Positions 39,295 to 53,589 of a stretch of 64,000 nt of DNA are shown piece after piece (the first letter of the stretch is position 1; the number at the start of each line of letters is the position of its first letter). The stretch spans positions 1,240,001-1,304,000 of the forward strand of contig NZ_CM004509.1 in NCBI RefSeq assembly GCF_001693435.1, in the 5' to 3' direction. Origin of the DNA: Gilliamella sp. wkB7. GTDB taxonomy: Bacteria; Pseudomonadota; Gammaproteobacteria; Enterobacterales; Orbaceae. The notes beneath the pieces are model-generated. The model worked only from the letters and a program-made list of their open reading frames with translations. It did not search any database and was not told the DNA's origin. The translations under genes and the position numbers were made by a program.

Positions 39295-40095
39295 ATGATT
39301 GAGTTACTATTACCATCTTTATTAGCGGGTTTATTTTTAACTACAGTAACAGGTCCGTTAGGTACATTTGTTGTATGGAGAAGAATGTCATATTTTGGTG
39401 ATACTTTATCACATGCAGCTTTACTCGGTATTGCATTTGGTTTTCTACTCAACATAAATTTGTTTTATGCTGTTATTTTTATAACACTTTTACTTGCTAT
39501 AGGATTACTTTGGCTGGAATCTCAAAAGCAATTGCCAATTGATACCTTACTTGGTATTTTGGCTCACAGTGCATTATCACTAGGCCTAGTAGTTATTAGC
39601 TTAATGAAGAATATACGTATTGACTTGATGGGATACTTATTTGGCGATCTTCTATCTGTAACATATTCTGATCTTTTTCAAATTATTATTTGTGTAATGC
39701 TTATTGGCACTTTACTACTTTGGCAATGGAATAATTTTTTATTCATTACTGTTAGTGAAGAATTAGCATTTAGTAACGGTATTAATATACAATTCACAAA
39801 ATTGCTTTTAACCCTTTTATTAGCGTTTACAATAGGAATAGCAATGAAATTTGTAGGCGCACTTATTATCACATCGTTACTTATTATTCCTGCTGCAACA
39901 GCCAAATATTATTCAAAAACACCTGAATCTATGGCACTAATAGCAATAATTATCGGTATGTTATCTATCATTGGAGGATTATTATTTTCATTCATTTACG
40001 ATACCCCAACAGGTCCATCCGTTGTGTTAAGTAACACTTGTCTATTTTTTATATCATTATTTATTTCGAGATTCTTGATTAGTGAAAAAGAGTAA
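39295..40095 (+). CDS. znuB: ZnuB, zinc ABC transporter permease
   Basis: Membrane channel of the Znu zinc importer. The ATG at 39295 gives 266 residues starting [12 protein letters not shown], exactly where E. coli ZnuB starts. The GGA ahead of it is the ribosome site, and a TTG at 39280 would overlap that site. Family stretches are [63 protein letters not shown] and [20 protein letters not shown]. It ends the znuCB unit. Confidence 0.96.
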   Translation: MIELLLPSLLAGLFLTTVTGPLGTFVVWRRMSYFGDTLSHAALLGIAFGFLLNINLFYAVIFITLLLAIGLLWLESQKQLPIDTLLGILAHSALSLGLVVISLMKNIRIDLMGYLFGDLLSVTYSDLFQIIICVMLIGTLLLWQWNNFLFITVSEELAFSNGINIQFTKLLLTLLLAFTIGIAMKFVGALIITSLLIIPAATAKYYSKTPESMALIAIIIGMLSIIGGLLFSFIYDTPTGPSVVLSNTCLFFISLFISRFLISEKE

Positions 40096-40214
40096 ATAAC
40101 AGAAAAAATATCATATTTATTGCGAACAAAAACGCATAAATTTAATAATGAGATTTATGCATGACTAATATATAAATAAAGTGATAATAAATTTAAATGT
40201 TAAAGATTAAAATT

Positions 40215-41738
40215 ATGTCACTTGCAACTATTTTCACTCGCGCATCCATTGGAATACAAGCTCCACAAATAAATGTAGAAGTTCATATTAGTAATGGATT
40301 ACCTGGTTTTGTCCTAGTTGGTCTTCCTGAAGCAACTGTCAAAGAAGCAAAAGATCGTGTTAGAAGTGCAATCATCAATAGTGGATTTACTTTTCCTGCA
40401 AAAAAAATAACTGTAAATTTGTCGCCAGCCGATCTCCCAAAAGAAGGCAGTCGTTTTGATTTACCTATTGCTATTGCAATTCTTGCTGCAACACAACAAA
40501 TTCCCTCTGATAATTTATCTAAATATGAATTTTTAGGAGAGCTTGCTTTATCTGGAGAAATTAGAGCAGTTAAAGGTGCTATACCCGCTGCACTTTCATC
40601 CCAAAAAAAGCAGCGTTCGCTAATAATATCAGCAGAGAATCAATCAGAAATATCTTTAATACAGCAAGGAAATACATTAATCACAAATAATTTAGTCGAG
40701 GTATGTCAACATTTGACACAAGAAATAAGCTTACCGTTAGTAGCTTATAGAGAATACCATAATGGTAATGATACGTTAGCTAATCTGCAGGATATTATTG
40801 GGCAAGAGCATGCTAAAAGAGCATTGGAAATAGCGGCCGCTGGAGGTCATAATTTATTATTAATAGGTCCGCCTGGAACAGGTAAAACAATGTTAGCAAC
40901 GCGGTTAACATCATTACTACCTCCATTATCTGATGCAGAAGCACTAGAAAGTGCAGCAATTACTAGTTTGGTTAGTTCAAATGGATCAATTCAAAATTGG
41001 CGTAAACGCCCTTTCAGATCGCCTCATCATAGTGCTTCAATTGCAGCATTGGTTGGAGGGGGATCAATACCTAAACCTGGTGAAATATCACTAGCTCATA
41101 ATGGAGTGTTATTTTTAGATGAACTTCCTGAATTTAATCGTAAAGTCCTTGATGCGTTAAGAGAACCTATTGAATCAGGTGAAATCATTATTTCAAGAGC
41201 AAATGCTAAAATAAAATTTCCAGCTAGGTTTCAACTTATAGCAGCAATGAATCCAAGTCCTACAGGGCACTATCAAGGAACGCATAACAGAACGACTCCT
41301 CAACAAATCATTCGTTATCTAAATCGACTGTCAGGACCTTTTTTAGATAGATTTGATATATCTATTGAAGTTCCACTTTTACCTAAAGGAGCATTGCGTC
41401 AGAGAGCAATAAAGAGTGAATCTACTGAAATAGTAAAAGAAAGAGTTTTACGAGCCAGAAACATTCAAATGGAAAGAAATAAAAAATTAAATAGTCAACT
41501 AACCTCTAATGACATTCAACTTTATTGTCAATTATCTGATGAAGATAATGAGTATTTAGAACAAGCTTTGATAAAATTAGGGCTTTCAGCTAGAGCATGG
41601 CATAGAATATTGAAAGTATCCCGCACTATTGCAGATTTAGAGCTATCAGAAAACATAGAACGAAAACATATTTCAGAAGCTTTAAGTTATCGTTCTATGG
41701 ATCGTTTATTAATTCAATTACACAAAAATATTGGTTAA
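40215..41738 (+). CDS. yifB: YifB/ComM-family AAA+ ATPase (Mg-chelatase-like)
   Basis: AAA+ protein of the Mg-chelatase-like group. The related ComM is a helicase helping branch migration during natural transformation; the E. coli role is unclear. The ATG at 40215 gives 507 residues starting MSLATIFTRASIG, matching the YifB start. An N-terminal ChlI domain (about 20-140: VEVHISNGLPGFVLVGLPEA) is followed by Walker A GPPGTGKT, Walker B VLFLDELPEFNRK, the Arg-rich SPHHSAS and a C-terminal lid domain (GLSARAWHRILKVSRTIADL). It is convergent with maoP, the same neighbours as in E. coli. Confidence 0.93.
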   Translation: MSLATIFTRASIGIQAPQINVEVHISNGLPGFVLVGLPEATVKEAKDRVRSAIINSGFTFPAKKITVNLSPADLPKEGSRFDLPIAIAILAATQQIPSDNLSKYEFLGELALSGEIRAVKGAIPAALSSQKKQRSLIISAENQSEISLIQQGNTLITNNLVEVCQHLTQEISLPLVAYREYHNGNDTLANLQDIIGQEHAKRALEIAAAGGHNLLLIGPPGTGKTMLATRLTSLLPPLSDAEALESAAITSLVSSNGSIQNWRKRPFRSPHHSASIAALVGGGSIPKPGEISLAHNGVLFLDELPEFNRKVLDALREPIESGEIIISRANAKIKFPARFQLIAAMNPSPTGHYQGTHNRTTPQQIIRYLNRLSGPFLDRFDISIEVPLLPKGALRQRAIKSESTEIVKERVLRARNIQMERNKKLNSQLTSNDIQLYCQLSDEDNEYLEQALIKLGLSARAWHRILKVSRTIADLELSENIERKHISEALSYRSMDRLLIQLHKNIG

Positions 41739-41743
41739 AAGAA

Positions 41744-42082
41744 TTAATCATCACTATCTACGAAATCATCATTAACATCAACTTGAGGCTTACCGCCTGA
41801 TAATGTATGAAAACGTTTCGGCTTATTTATACGGGATAAGTATTTTAACCATGCTTTTTCTAAATCAGTAGAAGGTTCTTTTTTTCCTTTACACACTGCT
41901 ACAAATGACTTTTCGTCTGCTGTAACAGGCTTTCTTGTTTCTGCATCAAGATCCCTAAAAGCACAACCATATTTTTCTAAAATTTGTGCTTCTTTAATTG
42001 TGAAATCACCATGGCGAGAGAACCCCCTTGGATAATTCTTATTATCAAAAAAACGTTGTTGACTTACAAAACTTTCAGCCAT
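41744..42082 (-). CDS. maoP: MaoP (YifE), Ori-macrodomain organising protein
   Basis: In E. coli MaoP acts with the adjacent maoS site to constrain DNA of the Ori macrodomain. The 112-residue protein matches closely: MAESF start, [37 protein letters not shown] and [16 protein letters not shown], ending DSDD. It lies between yifB and tRNA-Trp. In E. coli hdfR comes between trpT and maoP; it is missing here. The 131 bases up to tRNA-Trp (42083-42213) are the natural place to seek a maoS-like site. Confidence 0.94.
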   Translation of the reverse strand: MAESFVSQQRFFDNKNYPRGFSRHGDFTIKEAQILEKYGCAFRDLDAETRKPVTADEKSFVAVCKGKKEPSTDLEKAWLKYLSRINKPKRFHTLSGGKPQVDVNDDFVDSDD

Positions 42083-42213
42083 TTTATATCCTCTAGATTG
42101 TAAAAGTATTTGGGCGGGAATTATAATTCACTAACTTAATCTGTAAACAAAAATTTTTTATTTATGTTAGTAAAAGTTACCGAACGGCTAAAATTAGAAC
42201 AAATCATCATTTT

Positions 42214-42289
42214 TGGCAGGGGCGGAGAGTCTCGAACTCCCAACACCCGGTTTTGGAGACCGGTGCTCTACCAATTGAACTACGCCCCT
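42214..42289 (-). tRNA. trpT: tRNA-Trp (anticodon CCA)
   Basis: A 76-base tRNA on the minus strand, beginning AGGGGCGTAGTTCAATTGG and ending with encoded CCA. The anticodon loop CTCCAAA gives tryptophan. Only one base in the T arm seems to differ from E. coli tRNA-Trp (GTTCGAGAC against GTTCGAGTC). It follows tRNA-Asp by 8 bases at the end of the rRNA operon. Confidence 0.97.
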
Positions 42290-42297
42290 AAATAAGG

Positions 42298-42374
42298 TGG
42301 CGGAACGGACGGGGCTCGAACCCGCGACCCCCTGCGTGACAGGCAGGTATTCTAACCAACTGAACTACCGCTCC
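42298..42374 (-). tRNA. aspT: tRNA-Asp (anticodon GTC)
   Basis: A 77-base tRNA on the minus strand, beginning GGAGCGGTAGTTCAGTTGG and ending with encoded CCA. The anticodon in CTGTCAC is GTC, aspartate. It lies 33 bases after the 5S gene, in the distal tRNA pair of the rRNA operon. Confidence 0.97.
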
Positions 42375-42406
42375 ACCGAATTTGGTATGTATATATAAAT
42401 TTAAAA

Positions 42407-42523
42407 GTCTGGCGGCTCCCTACTCTCACATGGGTAATACCCACACTACCATCGGCACTTCGGCGTTTCACTTCTGAGTTCGGCATGGGGTCAGGTGGGA
42501 CCACCGCGCTATTACCGCCAGAC
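42407..42523 (-). rRNA. rrf: 5S ribosomal RNA
   Basis: About 117 bases on the minus strand. The terminal stem pairs GTCTGGCGG with CCGCCAGAC. The inner GTGGTCCCACCTGACCCCAT and GCCGAACTCAGAAGTGAAAC blocks are standard 5S. Ends are set from the terminal helix and may be off by a few bases. A 127-base spacer separates it from 23S. Confidence 0.96.
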
Positions 42524-42650
42524 ATATTCTGTCTTCTCTTTCTCTCAATCAGTGCATTATCTCATATCTGCACTCATCTCTCAATCCGGAACAAACTGTT
42601 CGATTATCTCATAATCAACTACTCGCGTATCCAAAACAACTCCGAGTTGT

Positions 42651-45548
<2,898 letters not shown>

Positions 45549-45768
45549 TTACAACTCACAGTTGTCTTGGTTTTCATTACGCTTTTTTCTCTTTCTTATG
45601 CCAAACCAACATATCTTCATACATCAGCTCAACATAAAAACGAGAACTCGTTTCTTTCAGCTTGTTCCTAATTGTTAAAGAGCTTTATACTTCTATTCAC
45701 TTTACCATCTCACGACTTCAAGTAAATACAAACATAATTTTACTAAGAAGCAATTTCATCACATTTTA

Positions 45769-45844
45769 TGGCGTCCCCTAGGGGATTCGAACCCCTGTTA
45801 CCGCCGTGAAAGGGCGATGTCCTAGGCCTCTAGACGAAGGGGAC
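45769..45844 (-). tRNA. gltT: tRNA-Glu (anticodon TTC) in the 16S-23S spacer
   Basis: A 76-base tRNA on the minus strand, beginning GTCCCCTTCGTCTAGAGGCC and ending with encoded CCA. The anticodon loop CTTTCAC gives TTC, glutamate. It is the only tRNA in this spacer, as in rrnB and rrnC of E. coli. The remaining spacer (45549-45768) holds processing and antitermination sequence with no gene. Confidence 0.97.
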
Positions 45845-45900
45845 TTAATTACTTCTTCTTTATAAACAAACAATCTGTGTGAACACTTACGAGCTCTTCG

Positions 45901-47438
<1,538 letters not shown>

Positions 47439-47645
47439 AAAGTTTGATGCTCAATAACTGTCTCTGACATATTCAAATGAATCTTCAGTGTCACTTATCA
47501 AGACTTAATTTTTTAGTCCGTAGACTTTAATCTTTCGTCTCGCAAGTGCCCACACAGATTGTCTGTTTCTTCTTTTTAAAGAGCTGACAGCTTTTTAAGT
47601 TAACTAAATGTTTTGTTATTTAGTTTGCTGTCTCAAGGGCTGCGT

Positions 47646-47783
47646 ATACTACGCTATACCTTCTTATTCGTCAAGATCTTTTTTCAAAATTTTTGACCTT
47701 GCTCACTCACACCTTTTTCGTCTGCTTGTCGCTGACGCCGTGTCAGTGGATGCGCATTATAGGCATTTCATTTTTTTTGGCAA
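47646..47783 (-). promoter_or_regulatory. Tandem promoters of the rRNA operon
   Basis: On the minus strand the distal promoter has TTGCCA (47783-47778), a 16-base spacer and TATAAT (47761-47756), followed by GCGCATCC. The proximal one has TTGACG (47674-47669), a 17-base spacer and TAGTAT (47651-47646), followed by the GC-rich ACGCAGCCC typical of stringently controlled rRNA promoters. The leader to 16S (47439-47645) has no gene; the stretch to murI (47784-47820) is very short. Confidence 0.85.
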
Positions 47784-47820
47784 GTGAAAAAGTTTAAATA
47801 TTTATTCGTTCGAATAACCT

Positions 47821-48645
47821 TTATACACATAAAATATTAATGCATTGATATTTATCGAGATTGTATTTAGTTAATTTTTTAATCAATTTTTCAACAGAAT
47901 CATTGTATGTCGTACTTAATATAATATTTTCTTTCTTAAATGAAGATATTTTGTTTGCGTCATATTTATCTTTTAATAAATTATATACTCGTGTTGCAAT
48001 TGCATAACCTGAATCAATAAAGTTTACTTGAGGAAAAATCATCTGCAATTCTTCTTTAATAAAAGGATAATGAGTACATCCAAGAACAATTGTGTCAGGA
48101 ATAGTTTGTAAACTAAGCCATGGATGCATCAACTCTTTTAAATATTGCATATCTACAGCAATACCTTGTAATTTATTTTCTGCTATAAGTGCTAATTCAG
48201 ATAGACCTAATAATTCAACAGAACAATGATTAGCAAATTGTTTAATTAAATTTGTTGTGTAGGCCCTTTCAATGGTTGCTTTTGTTGCTAATAATCCTAT
48301 GCATTTATTCTTTGTTAGTAAGCTTGCAGGTTTAATAGCAGGTACCACACCCACTACAGGAAAAAGAAATTTGGCACGCAGGCTAGGTAGACAAATTGTA
48401 CTAGCAGTATTGCATGCAATTACCGCTAAATCAATTTGTTGGAACTTAGTAATGGTTTTAATTACAGAATTAACTCTATTAACTAGAAACTCTGGCGATT
48501 TATCACCATAGGGAAACATTTCATTATCAAACGCATAAATATAATGCGCATTAGGCATTTTATTGTAAATTTCATTATAAACAGATAATCCACCAATGCC
48601 AGAATCAAACACTAACACCACAGGAGATTGTTTTATAATATTCAT
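47821..48645 (-). CDS. murI: MurI, glutamate racemase
   Basis: Makes D-glutamate for peptidoglycan. The 274 residues carry VFDSGIGGLSVYNEI, the catalytic Cys78 in IACNTAST and the second Cys in VLGCTHYPFIKEE near residue 190. Other landmarks are PYGDKSPEFL and VVGVVPAIKPA. It lies directly upstream of the rRNA operon on the same strand, as murI lies before rrnB in E. coli. It ends within about 40 bases of the distal rRNA promoter, so its transcript may read into the rRNA leader. Confidence 0.95.
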   Translation of the reverse strand: MNIIKQSPVVLVFDSGIGGLSVYNEIYNKMPNAHYIYAFDNEMFPYGDKSPEFLVNRVNSVIKTITKFQQIDLAVIACNTASTICLPSLRAKFLFPVVGVVPAIKPASLLTKNKCIGLLATKATIERAYTTNLIKQFANHCSVELLGLSELALIAENKLQGIAVDMQYLKELMHPWLSLQTIPDTIVLGCTHYPFIKEELQMIFPQVNFIDSGYAIATRVYNLLKDKYDANKISSFKKENIILSTTYNDSVEKLIKKLTKYNLDKYQCINILCV

Positions 48646-48766
48646 AGTAGGTTAAACTTTATTAGATAATAAATAGAAAACGCGCAATATCGTAAATTGA
48701 ATAGAAATTAATGCAAGTAATTTTATCTTTATTAAAATTTCTTCAATATTTTATAGTTATTAAGAT

Positions 48767-48790
48767 AGACGTCTAGATGGTAAAACTGCT
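48767..48790 (+). promoter_or_regulatory. MetJ operator upstream of metK
   Basis: A perfect met box AGACGTCT (48767-48774) is followed in 8-base register by AGATGGTA (4 of 8) and AAACTGCT (5 of 8). MetJ binds tandem 8-base boxes and controls metK in E. coli. The site lies 70-93 bases before the metK ATG, a plausible operator position. Confidence 0.75.
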
Positions 48791-48859
48791 AAGATAGATT
48801 ACCTAAAATTAGGTATTATATTTCGATTACTAAACACAATTAAGTTAAGAAGGTATTTT

Positions 48860-50011
48860 ATGTCAGAATTTTTATTCACATCTGAATCTGTTTCAGAAGG
48901 TCATCCAGATAAAATTGCCGATCAAATATCTGATGCTGTACTTGATGCGATTTTAAAGCAAGATCCAAAGGCTCGTGTTGCTTGTGAGACATATGTAAAA
49001 ACAGGTATGGCATTAGTTGGTGGTGAAATTACGACTTCTGCATGGGTAGATATAGAAGAATTAACAAGAAAAACAATTAATGATATTGGTTATACTAGTT
49101 CAGAAATGGGATTTGATGCAAATTCTTGTGCCGTATTAAATGCAATTGGTAAACAATCTCCTGATATTAATCAAGGCGTAGATAGAGAAGATCCATTAGA
49201 ACAAGGTGCCGGTGACCAAGGTATCATGTTTGGTTATGCTACTAATGAGATGCCTAATCTAATGCCTGCTGCGATCAGCTATGCTCATGATTTGATGCGC
49301 CGCCAAGCTGAAGTTAGAAAAAATGGTACGCTTCCGTGGTTAAGACCTGATGCAAAAAGCCAAGTCACATTAATTTATCAAAATGGACAAATAAAAGGCG
49401 TCGATACCATCGTTTTATCAACCCAACATTCAGATGGTATTGAACAAAAGGTAATACAAGAAGCTGTAATGGAGGAAATCATTAAACCAACATTGCCTGC
49501 CGAATGGTTAACCTCAAGAACTAAATATTTTATTAATCCAACTGGGCGTTTTGTTATTGGGGGACCAATGGGAGATTGTGGATTAACTGGTCGAAAAATC
49601 ATTGTAGATACTTATGGTGGTGCAGCCCGTCATGGTGGTGGAGCTTTTTCAGGAAAAGATCCTTCAAAGGTTGATCGCTCAGCGGCTTATGCAGCAAGAT
49701 ATGTTGCTAAAAATCTGGTGGCAGCAGGGCTTGCTGATAAATGTGAATTACAAATTTCTTATGCAATTGGTGTTGCTAAGCCTACTTCTGTTTATGTTAA
49801 TACTTTTGGTACTGAGAAAATTGGACACGATAAAATTGTTTCGTTAATCAAAGAATTTTTTGATTTAAGACCTTATGGGCTAATTCAAATGCTTGATCTG
49901 ATTCAACCAATTTATCAAAAAACTGCAACCTATGGTCATTTCGGTCGAGATATATTTCCTTGGGAAAAAACCGATAAAGCAGCACTACTTCGCGATGCAG
50001 CAGGATTATAA
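48860..50011 (+). CDS. metK: MetK, S-adenosylmethionine synthetase
   Basis: Joins ATP and methionine to make S-adenosylmethionine, the methyl donor also used by RlmJ from the same transcript. The 383 residues (E. coli 384) have [20 protein letters not shown], the [13 protein letters not shown] loop, [20 protein letters not shown], the P-loop-like [19 protein letters not shown] and the end [18 protein letters not shown]. An AAGAAGG ribosome site precedes the ATG. A MetJ box lies upstream. Its end overlaps the sprT start by 17 bases. Confidence 0.98.
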   Translation: MSEFLFTSESVSEGHPDKIADQISDAVLDAILKQDPKARVACETYVKTGMALVGGEITTSAWVDIEELTRKTINDIGYTSSEMGFDANSCAVLNAIGKQSPDINQGVDREDPLEQGAGDQGIMFGYATNEMPNLMPAAISYAHDLMRRQAEVRKNGTLPWLRPDAKSQVTLIYQNGQIKGVDTIVLSTQHSDGIEQKVIQEAVMEEIIKPTLPAEWLTSRTKYFINPTGRFVIGGPMGDCGLTGRKIIVDTYGGAARHGGGAFSGKDPSKVDRSAAYAARYVAKNLVAAGLADKCELQISYAIGVAKPTSVYVNTFGTEKIGHDKIVSLIKEFFDLRPYGLIQMLDLIQPIYQKTATYGHFGRDIFPWEKTDKAALLRDAAGL

Positions 50012-50498
50012 ACGCATACCAATTTATTTACATAATCAGGTAATGGCTTGTTTAAGGGAATACTTACTTCAAGCCAATCAACTGCTACACACTGAATATA
50101 AAGAACCAAAAATTAGTTATAAATCAAAAGGCAGCATAGCAGGCAGTGCAGTATTAAATCGTTGGGAAATTCAACTTAACATCACAATGCTTTGTGAAAA
50201 TGAGGAAAATTTTATTGAGGAGGTTGTTCCTCATGAATTAGCTCATCTTATTACCTTTCAAATCTATGGAAAAGTAAAACCTCATGGTAAAGAATGGCAA
50301 TATATCATGTCAGAAATAATGAAGAAGCCTCCTAAAGTTACCCATAATTTTAATTTTAAACGTTACGAGTATGTATATATATGTGATTGCCAGGAACATT
50401 ATTTATCACCAATACGACATAATAAAATTAAAAAGAATAAAACTAGTTATCAATGTCGTAAATGCGGTACTATACTTAAACTTAAAAATATTATTTAA
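49995..50498 (+). CDS. sprT: SprT-family zinc metalloprotease-like protein
   Basis: SprT-fold protein related to the Spartan DNA-protein crosslink proteases; the bacterial role is not well established. The ATG at 49995 gives 167 residues aligning with the start of E. coli SprT ([20 protein letters not shown]). The zinc-protease motif HELAH is at 80-84 ([14 protein letters not shown]), with PHGKEW downstream. A C-terminal zinc ribbon has Cys130, Cys132, Cys154 and Cys157 (YQCRKCG). metK-sprT adjacency is close to the E. coli order, minus galP. Confidence 0.88.
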   Translation: MQQDYKRIPIYLHNQVMACLREYLLQANQLLHTEYKEPKISYKSKGSIAGSAVLNRWEIQLNITMLCENEENFIEEVVPHELAHLITFQIYGKVKPHGKEWQYIMSEIMKKPPKVTHNFNFKRYEYVYICDCQEHYLSPIRHNKIKKNKTSYQCRKCGTILKLKNII

Positions 50499-50513
50499 TT
50501 ATTAAAATAAATT

Positions 50514-51131
50514 ATGCCTAAATTTGATACACACTTTTACAAAAGCTCTATGTTTATTGTGATTCTGAGCTTTTTTCTATATATTACAGGTAACTTTTGG
50601 CTTCCGTTATACAATAAATTAACTGTTAGCTTAGTTGAACATTTACAGTCATTATTCTTATTATTTATGTGTTGTTACACATATCATTATGCTAAAAGCG
50701 TTAAGAATCATTCAACCCTTTTTAAATTCTGGATTTGGACAATTTTTTGGTGGTTTATGCTTTTTGGTCGGGGCATTAGCTGGGGACGTGATTTTTTCCC
50801 TGATGTTCCTCGTATTTATTATAAAATTATTGCCAGTATTATCATTGCAATCCCATTATTAACTATATTTTTGCCAACTATTCGTCAAGAAATAGTTCGT
50901 CGATATAAATATGAGACAATTCCCGTTTGGCATTTATTTTTTGCATTTCTTTTTTTAGGTATTGCTGACGTTGCTGAACATAGACGTTTAGGATATGAAT
51001 TTTTAGTTTTAGAACCTACTCGAAAAGATCTAATTGAAGAGTTGATGGAAATACCATGTCTTTTAAGTTTAGCATTAACAACTTTCTATATGCAGAAAAA
51101 TGAACAAAAGAGGTTAAATAAGTCATGTTAA
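50514..51131 (+). CDS. Unknown membrane protein between sprT and rlmJ
   Basis: I do not recognise this 205-residue protein. It has about five or six hydrophobic segments (near 13-33, 40-60, 70-90, 105-122, 137-155 and 180-195). The loops hold conserved-looking charged patches: FGRGISWGRDFFPDVPR and GIADVAEHRRLGYEFLVLEP. The Asp, Glu and His residues at the ends of the fifth segment could form a site in the membrane. It starts 15 bases after sprT and overlaps rlmJ by 7 bases, so it is translated within the metK transcript. Confidence 0.65.
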   Translation: MPKFDTHFYKSSMFIVILSFFLYITGNFWLPLYNKLTVSLVEHLQSLFLLFMCCYTYHYAKSVKNHSTLFKFWIWTIFWWFMLFGRGISWGRDFFPDVPRIYYKIIASIIIAIPLLTIFLPTIRQEIVRRYKYETIPVWHLFFAFLFLGIADVAEHRRLGYEFLVLEPTRKDLIEELMEIPCLLSLALTTFYMQKNEQKRLNKSC

Positions 51132-51967
51132 GCTATCGGCATAGCTATCACGCAGGAAACCATGCAGATGTATTAAAACATATTGTATTAACGTTATGCA
51201 TCAACGCATTAAAAGAAAAAGAAAAACCTTTTTTATATTTAGATACACATTCTGGTGCTGGTAGATATTTGTTGAAAAGTGAGCATTCGGAAAAAACTGG
51301 AGAATATTTATCAGGGATTAATCTGCTATGGCAACAACCTAATATACCGGAATTGCTTAACACTTATCTATCTGTAATAAAAAGGTATAATCCTTTTAGT
51401 GAATTAAAATATTATCCAGGATCACCTTTAATTGCTAAACAATTATTACGACAACAAGACAAGCTTAATTTAACAGAATTACATCCTACAGATTATCCAT
51501 TATTACGTCAGGAATTTAGTAAAGATAAAAGAGCAAAAGTGTTACGTGAAGATGGTTTTGCACAATTAAAATCTAAGTTACCACATGAGTTTCGTCGTGG
51601 GATTATTTTAATTGATCCGTCTTATGAAATTAAAGACGATTATAAAATAATACCTAAAGCATTATTTGAAGCTTATAAACGTTTTGCAACGGGTGTTTAT
51701 CTAATTTGGTATCCAGTTGTATCACGAACACAAACTCAAAAAATGATCGATAGTATTATTGAATTAGGAATTAGACGAATTTCACAATTTGAATTAGCAA
51801 TAAAACCAGATAATAATCAAAAAGGTATGACTGCTTCAGGAATGTTAGTGATTAATCCGCCATGGAAATTGCATGAACAAATGCAAACAATATTACCATG
51901 GCTAAAAAATACCTTAGATGTTGAGAAAACTGGTAGTTTTATTGTACAAGAGCTGGTTTCGGAATAA
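51125..51967 (+). CDS. rlmJ: RlmJ, 23S rRNA (adenine-2030-N6)-methyltransferase
   Basis: Methylates A2030 of 23S rRNA using S-adenosylmethionine. The 280 residues match E. coli RlmJ: MLSYRHSYHAGNHADVLKHI, FLYLDTHSGAGRY for the cofactor, YYPGSPLIA, LTELHPTDYPLL, and GMTASGMLVINPPWKL near the end. The catalytic motif IV, DPPY in E. coli at 164-167, reads DPSY here with Ser166, which is unusual. It is the last gene of the metK-sprT-unknown-rlmJ unit, followed by a bidirectional terminator. Confidence 0.93.
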   Translation: MLSYRHSYHAGNHADVLKHIVLTLCINALKEKEKPFLYLDTHSGAGRYLLKSEHSEKTGEYLSGINLLWQQPNIPELLNTYLSVIKRYNPFSELKYYPGSPLIAKQLLRQQDKLNLTELHPTDYPLLRQEFSKDKRAKVLREDGFAQLKSKLPHEFRRGIILIDPSYEIKDDYKIIPKALFEAYKRFATGVYLIWYPVVSRTQTQKMIDSIIELGIRRISQFELAIKPDNNQKGMTASGMLVINPPWKLHEQMQTILPWLKNTLDVEKTGSFIVQELVSE

Positions 51968-51980
51968 TATCAATTTTACT

Positions 51981-52009
51981 AAAAATGCGAGTAACGATCT
52001 CGCATTTTT
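51981..52009. terminator. Bidirectional terminator between rlmJ and dgkA
   Basis: AAAAATGCGAG pairs perfectly with CTCGCATTTTT around a 7-base loop, just after rlmJ and before the convergent dgkA stop. The A and T flanks give U tracts on both strands. Confidence 0.88.
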
Positions 52010-52078
52010 AATATGAATGTCTATAGTAAATTTACTTTTTGTCTAAATGTTTTAGGAAAACACCACATTTAAGTAATT

Positions 52079-52447
52079 TTAAGAAAAAAAATGACAAGAA
52101 AATAGATAAATCCATAAAATAATAGTCAATAACAGTGACATGAATACTGCCGCAGAACCATAGTCCTTTGCTCTTCCAGATAATTCATGTCTCTCACTAC
52201 CGATTCGATCAACAACGCATTCAATAGCACTGTTAAGCAATTCTACAATCATAACAAAACCTATTGAACCAAGTAATAGAATTCGCTCATAGATGGTAAA
52301 ATCTATTAACATAACTATAACATAAGCTACCAACAACAAAATCAGCTCTTGTCGAAATGCCGTTTCATATATAATTGCAGATTTAAAACCTTTTAAAGAA
52401 TACTTTGTGGCATTAATAATGCGCTGTAATCCTGTCGATTTTTCCAT
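52079..52447 (-). CDS. dgkA: DgkA, diacylglycerol kinase
   Basis: Small trimeric membrane kinase recycling diacylglycerol to phosphatidic acid. The ATG at 52447 gives 122 residues, the E. coli length; a TTG four codons earlier sits in the ribosome site. Three helices surround the conserved MIVELLNSAIECVVDRIGSE and RHELSGRAKDYGSAAV, which carry the catalytic Glu and metal ligands. It lies 20 bases beyond the accA stop on the same strand. Confidence 0.95.
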   Translation of the reverse strand: MEKSTGLQRIINATKYSLKGFKSAIIYETAFRQELILLLVAYVIVMLIDFTIYERILLLGSIGFVMIVELLNSAIECVVDRIGSERHELSGRAKDYGSAAVFMSLLLTIILWIYLFSCHFFS

Positions 52448-52467
52448 TATAAATTCCAAATTTAAAA

Positions 52468-53427
52468 TTATCTCACATAACCATAGTTCATTAATCGTTG
52501 AAACCTTCTTTCAAGTAAAGCCGATAAATCCATATTTTCAAGTTCATCAAGATCATTAAGCAATTGTTTTTTTAATGATGCAGCTACTTTTACATAATCA
52601 CGGTGAGCCCCACCAAGTGGCTCTGGTACAATTGCATCAATAAGATTTAGTTTAAGTAATTTATCAGCGGTCATGTTCATTGCTTCAGCCGCTACAGATG
52701 CTTTATCAGCACTTTTCCATAAAATAGATGCACAACCTTCAGGCGAAATAACCGAATAAGTACTATATTGCATCATATTAACTTTATCTGATACGCCAAT
52801 AGCAAGTGCACCTCCAGACCCACCTTCACCAATAACAGTGCAAATGGTAGGTACTTTAAGACGTGACATTTCTCGCAAATTCCTGGCAATGGCCTCAGCT
52901 TGGCCACGTTCTTCCGCTCCAATTCCAGGATATGCGCCAGGAGTATCAATAAAAGTAATAATAGGTAATTTAAAACGCTCCGCTAATTGCATTAGCCTTA
53001 ATGCTTTGCGATAACCTTCTGGGGCAGGCATACCAAAGTTACGATATATCTTCTGTTTGGTTTCTCTCCCCTTTTGATGTCCGATAACCATAACTGTACG
53101 TTCATCAATACGAGCTATACCACCAACTATTGCTTTATCATCGGCATATGCACGATCACCGGCCAACTCATCAAAATCAGTGAAAATTTCTTTTATGTAA
53201 TCTAGTGTATAGGGTCTATTGGGGTGTCTAGCTAATTGTGCGACATCCCAAGGCGATAGGTTTGCAAATATTTTTTTTGTTAACTCGCGGCTTTTTCGAT
53301 TTAATTGTTTAATCTCTTTATCTAAATTTAGATCTAATTCAACTTGTTGAGAATCAATATTCTTTAAGGAATTAATTTTTGCTTCTAATTCCGCTATCGG
53401 CTTTTCAAATTCCAAAAAATTGTTCAT
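52468..53427 (-). CDS. accA: AccA, acetyl-CoA carboxyltransferase subunit alpha
   Basis: Alpha half of the carboxyltransferase making malonyl-CoA for the fatty-acid cluster at the end of this window. The 319 residues (E. coli 319) have the N-terminal helix [29 protein letters not shown], the crotonase-fold [20 protein letters not shown], the oxyanion-hole [13 protein letters not shown] and [15 protein letters not shown]. It follows dnaE on the same strand, as in E. coli, but a terminator lies between them. Confidence 0.97.
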   Translation of the reverse strand: MNNFLEFEKPIAELEAKINSLKNIDSQQVELDLNLDKEIKQLNRKSRELTKKIFANLSPWDVAQLARHPNRPYTLDYIKEIFTDFDELAGDRAYADDKAIVGGIARIDERTVMVIGHQKGRETKQKIYRNFGMPAPEGYRKALRLMQLAERFKLPIITFIDTPGAYPGIGAEERGQAEAIARNLREMSRLKVPTICTVIGEGGSGGALAIGVSDKVNMMQYSTYSVISPEGCASILWKSADKASVAAEAMNMTADKLLKLNLIDAIVPEPLGGAHRDYVKVAASLKKQLLNDLDELENMDLSALLERRFQRLMNYGYVR

Positions 53428-53589
53428 AACGCTTATGATTGCCTCTTATTTTATTTGTATTTCCTAAAAAATACATTATTAACTACAGTATACTGACTAT
53501 TTCTTAAGATAAAATTAAATCAATTCTACTATGTAATACTTATTGAAGTCACCAACATTTATATCAATTTACTTCAATTATCCAAAAAT

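Noticed and set aside
49932..49994. Longer SprT start at 49932
   Set aside because: The first 21 codons lie deep inside metK and do not align with SprT; the ATG at 49995 does.
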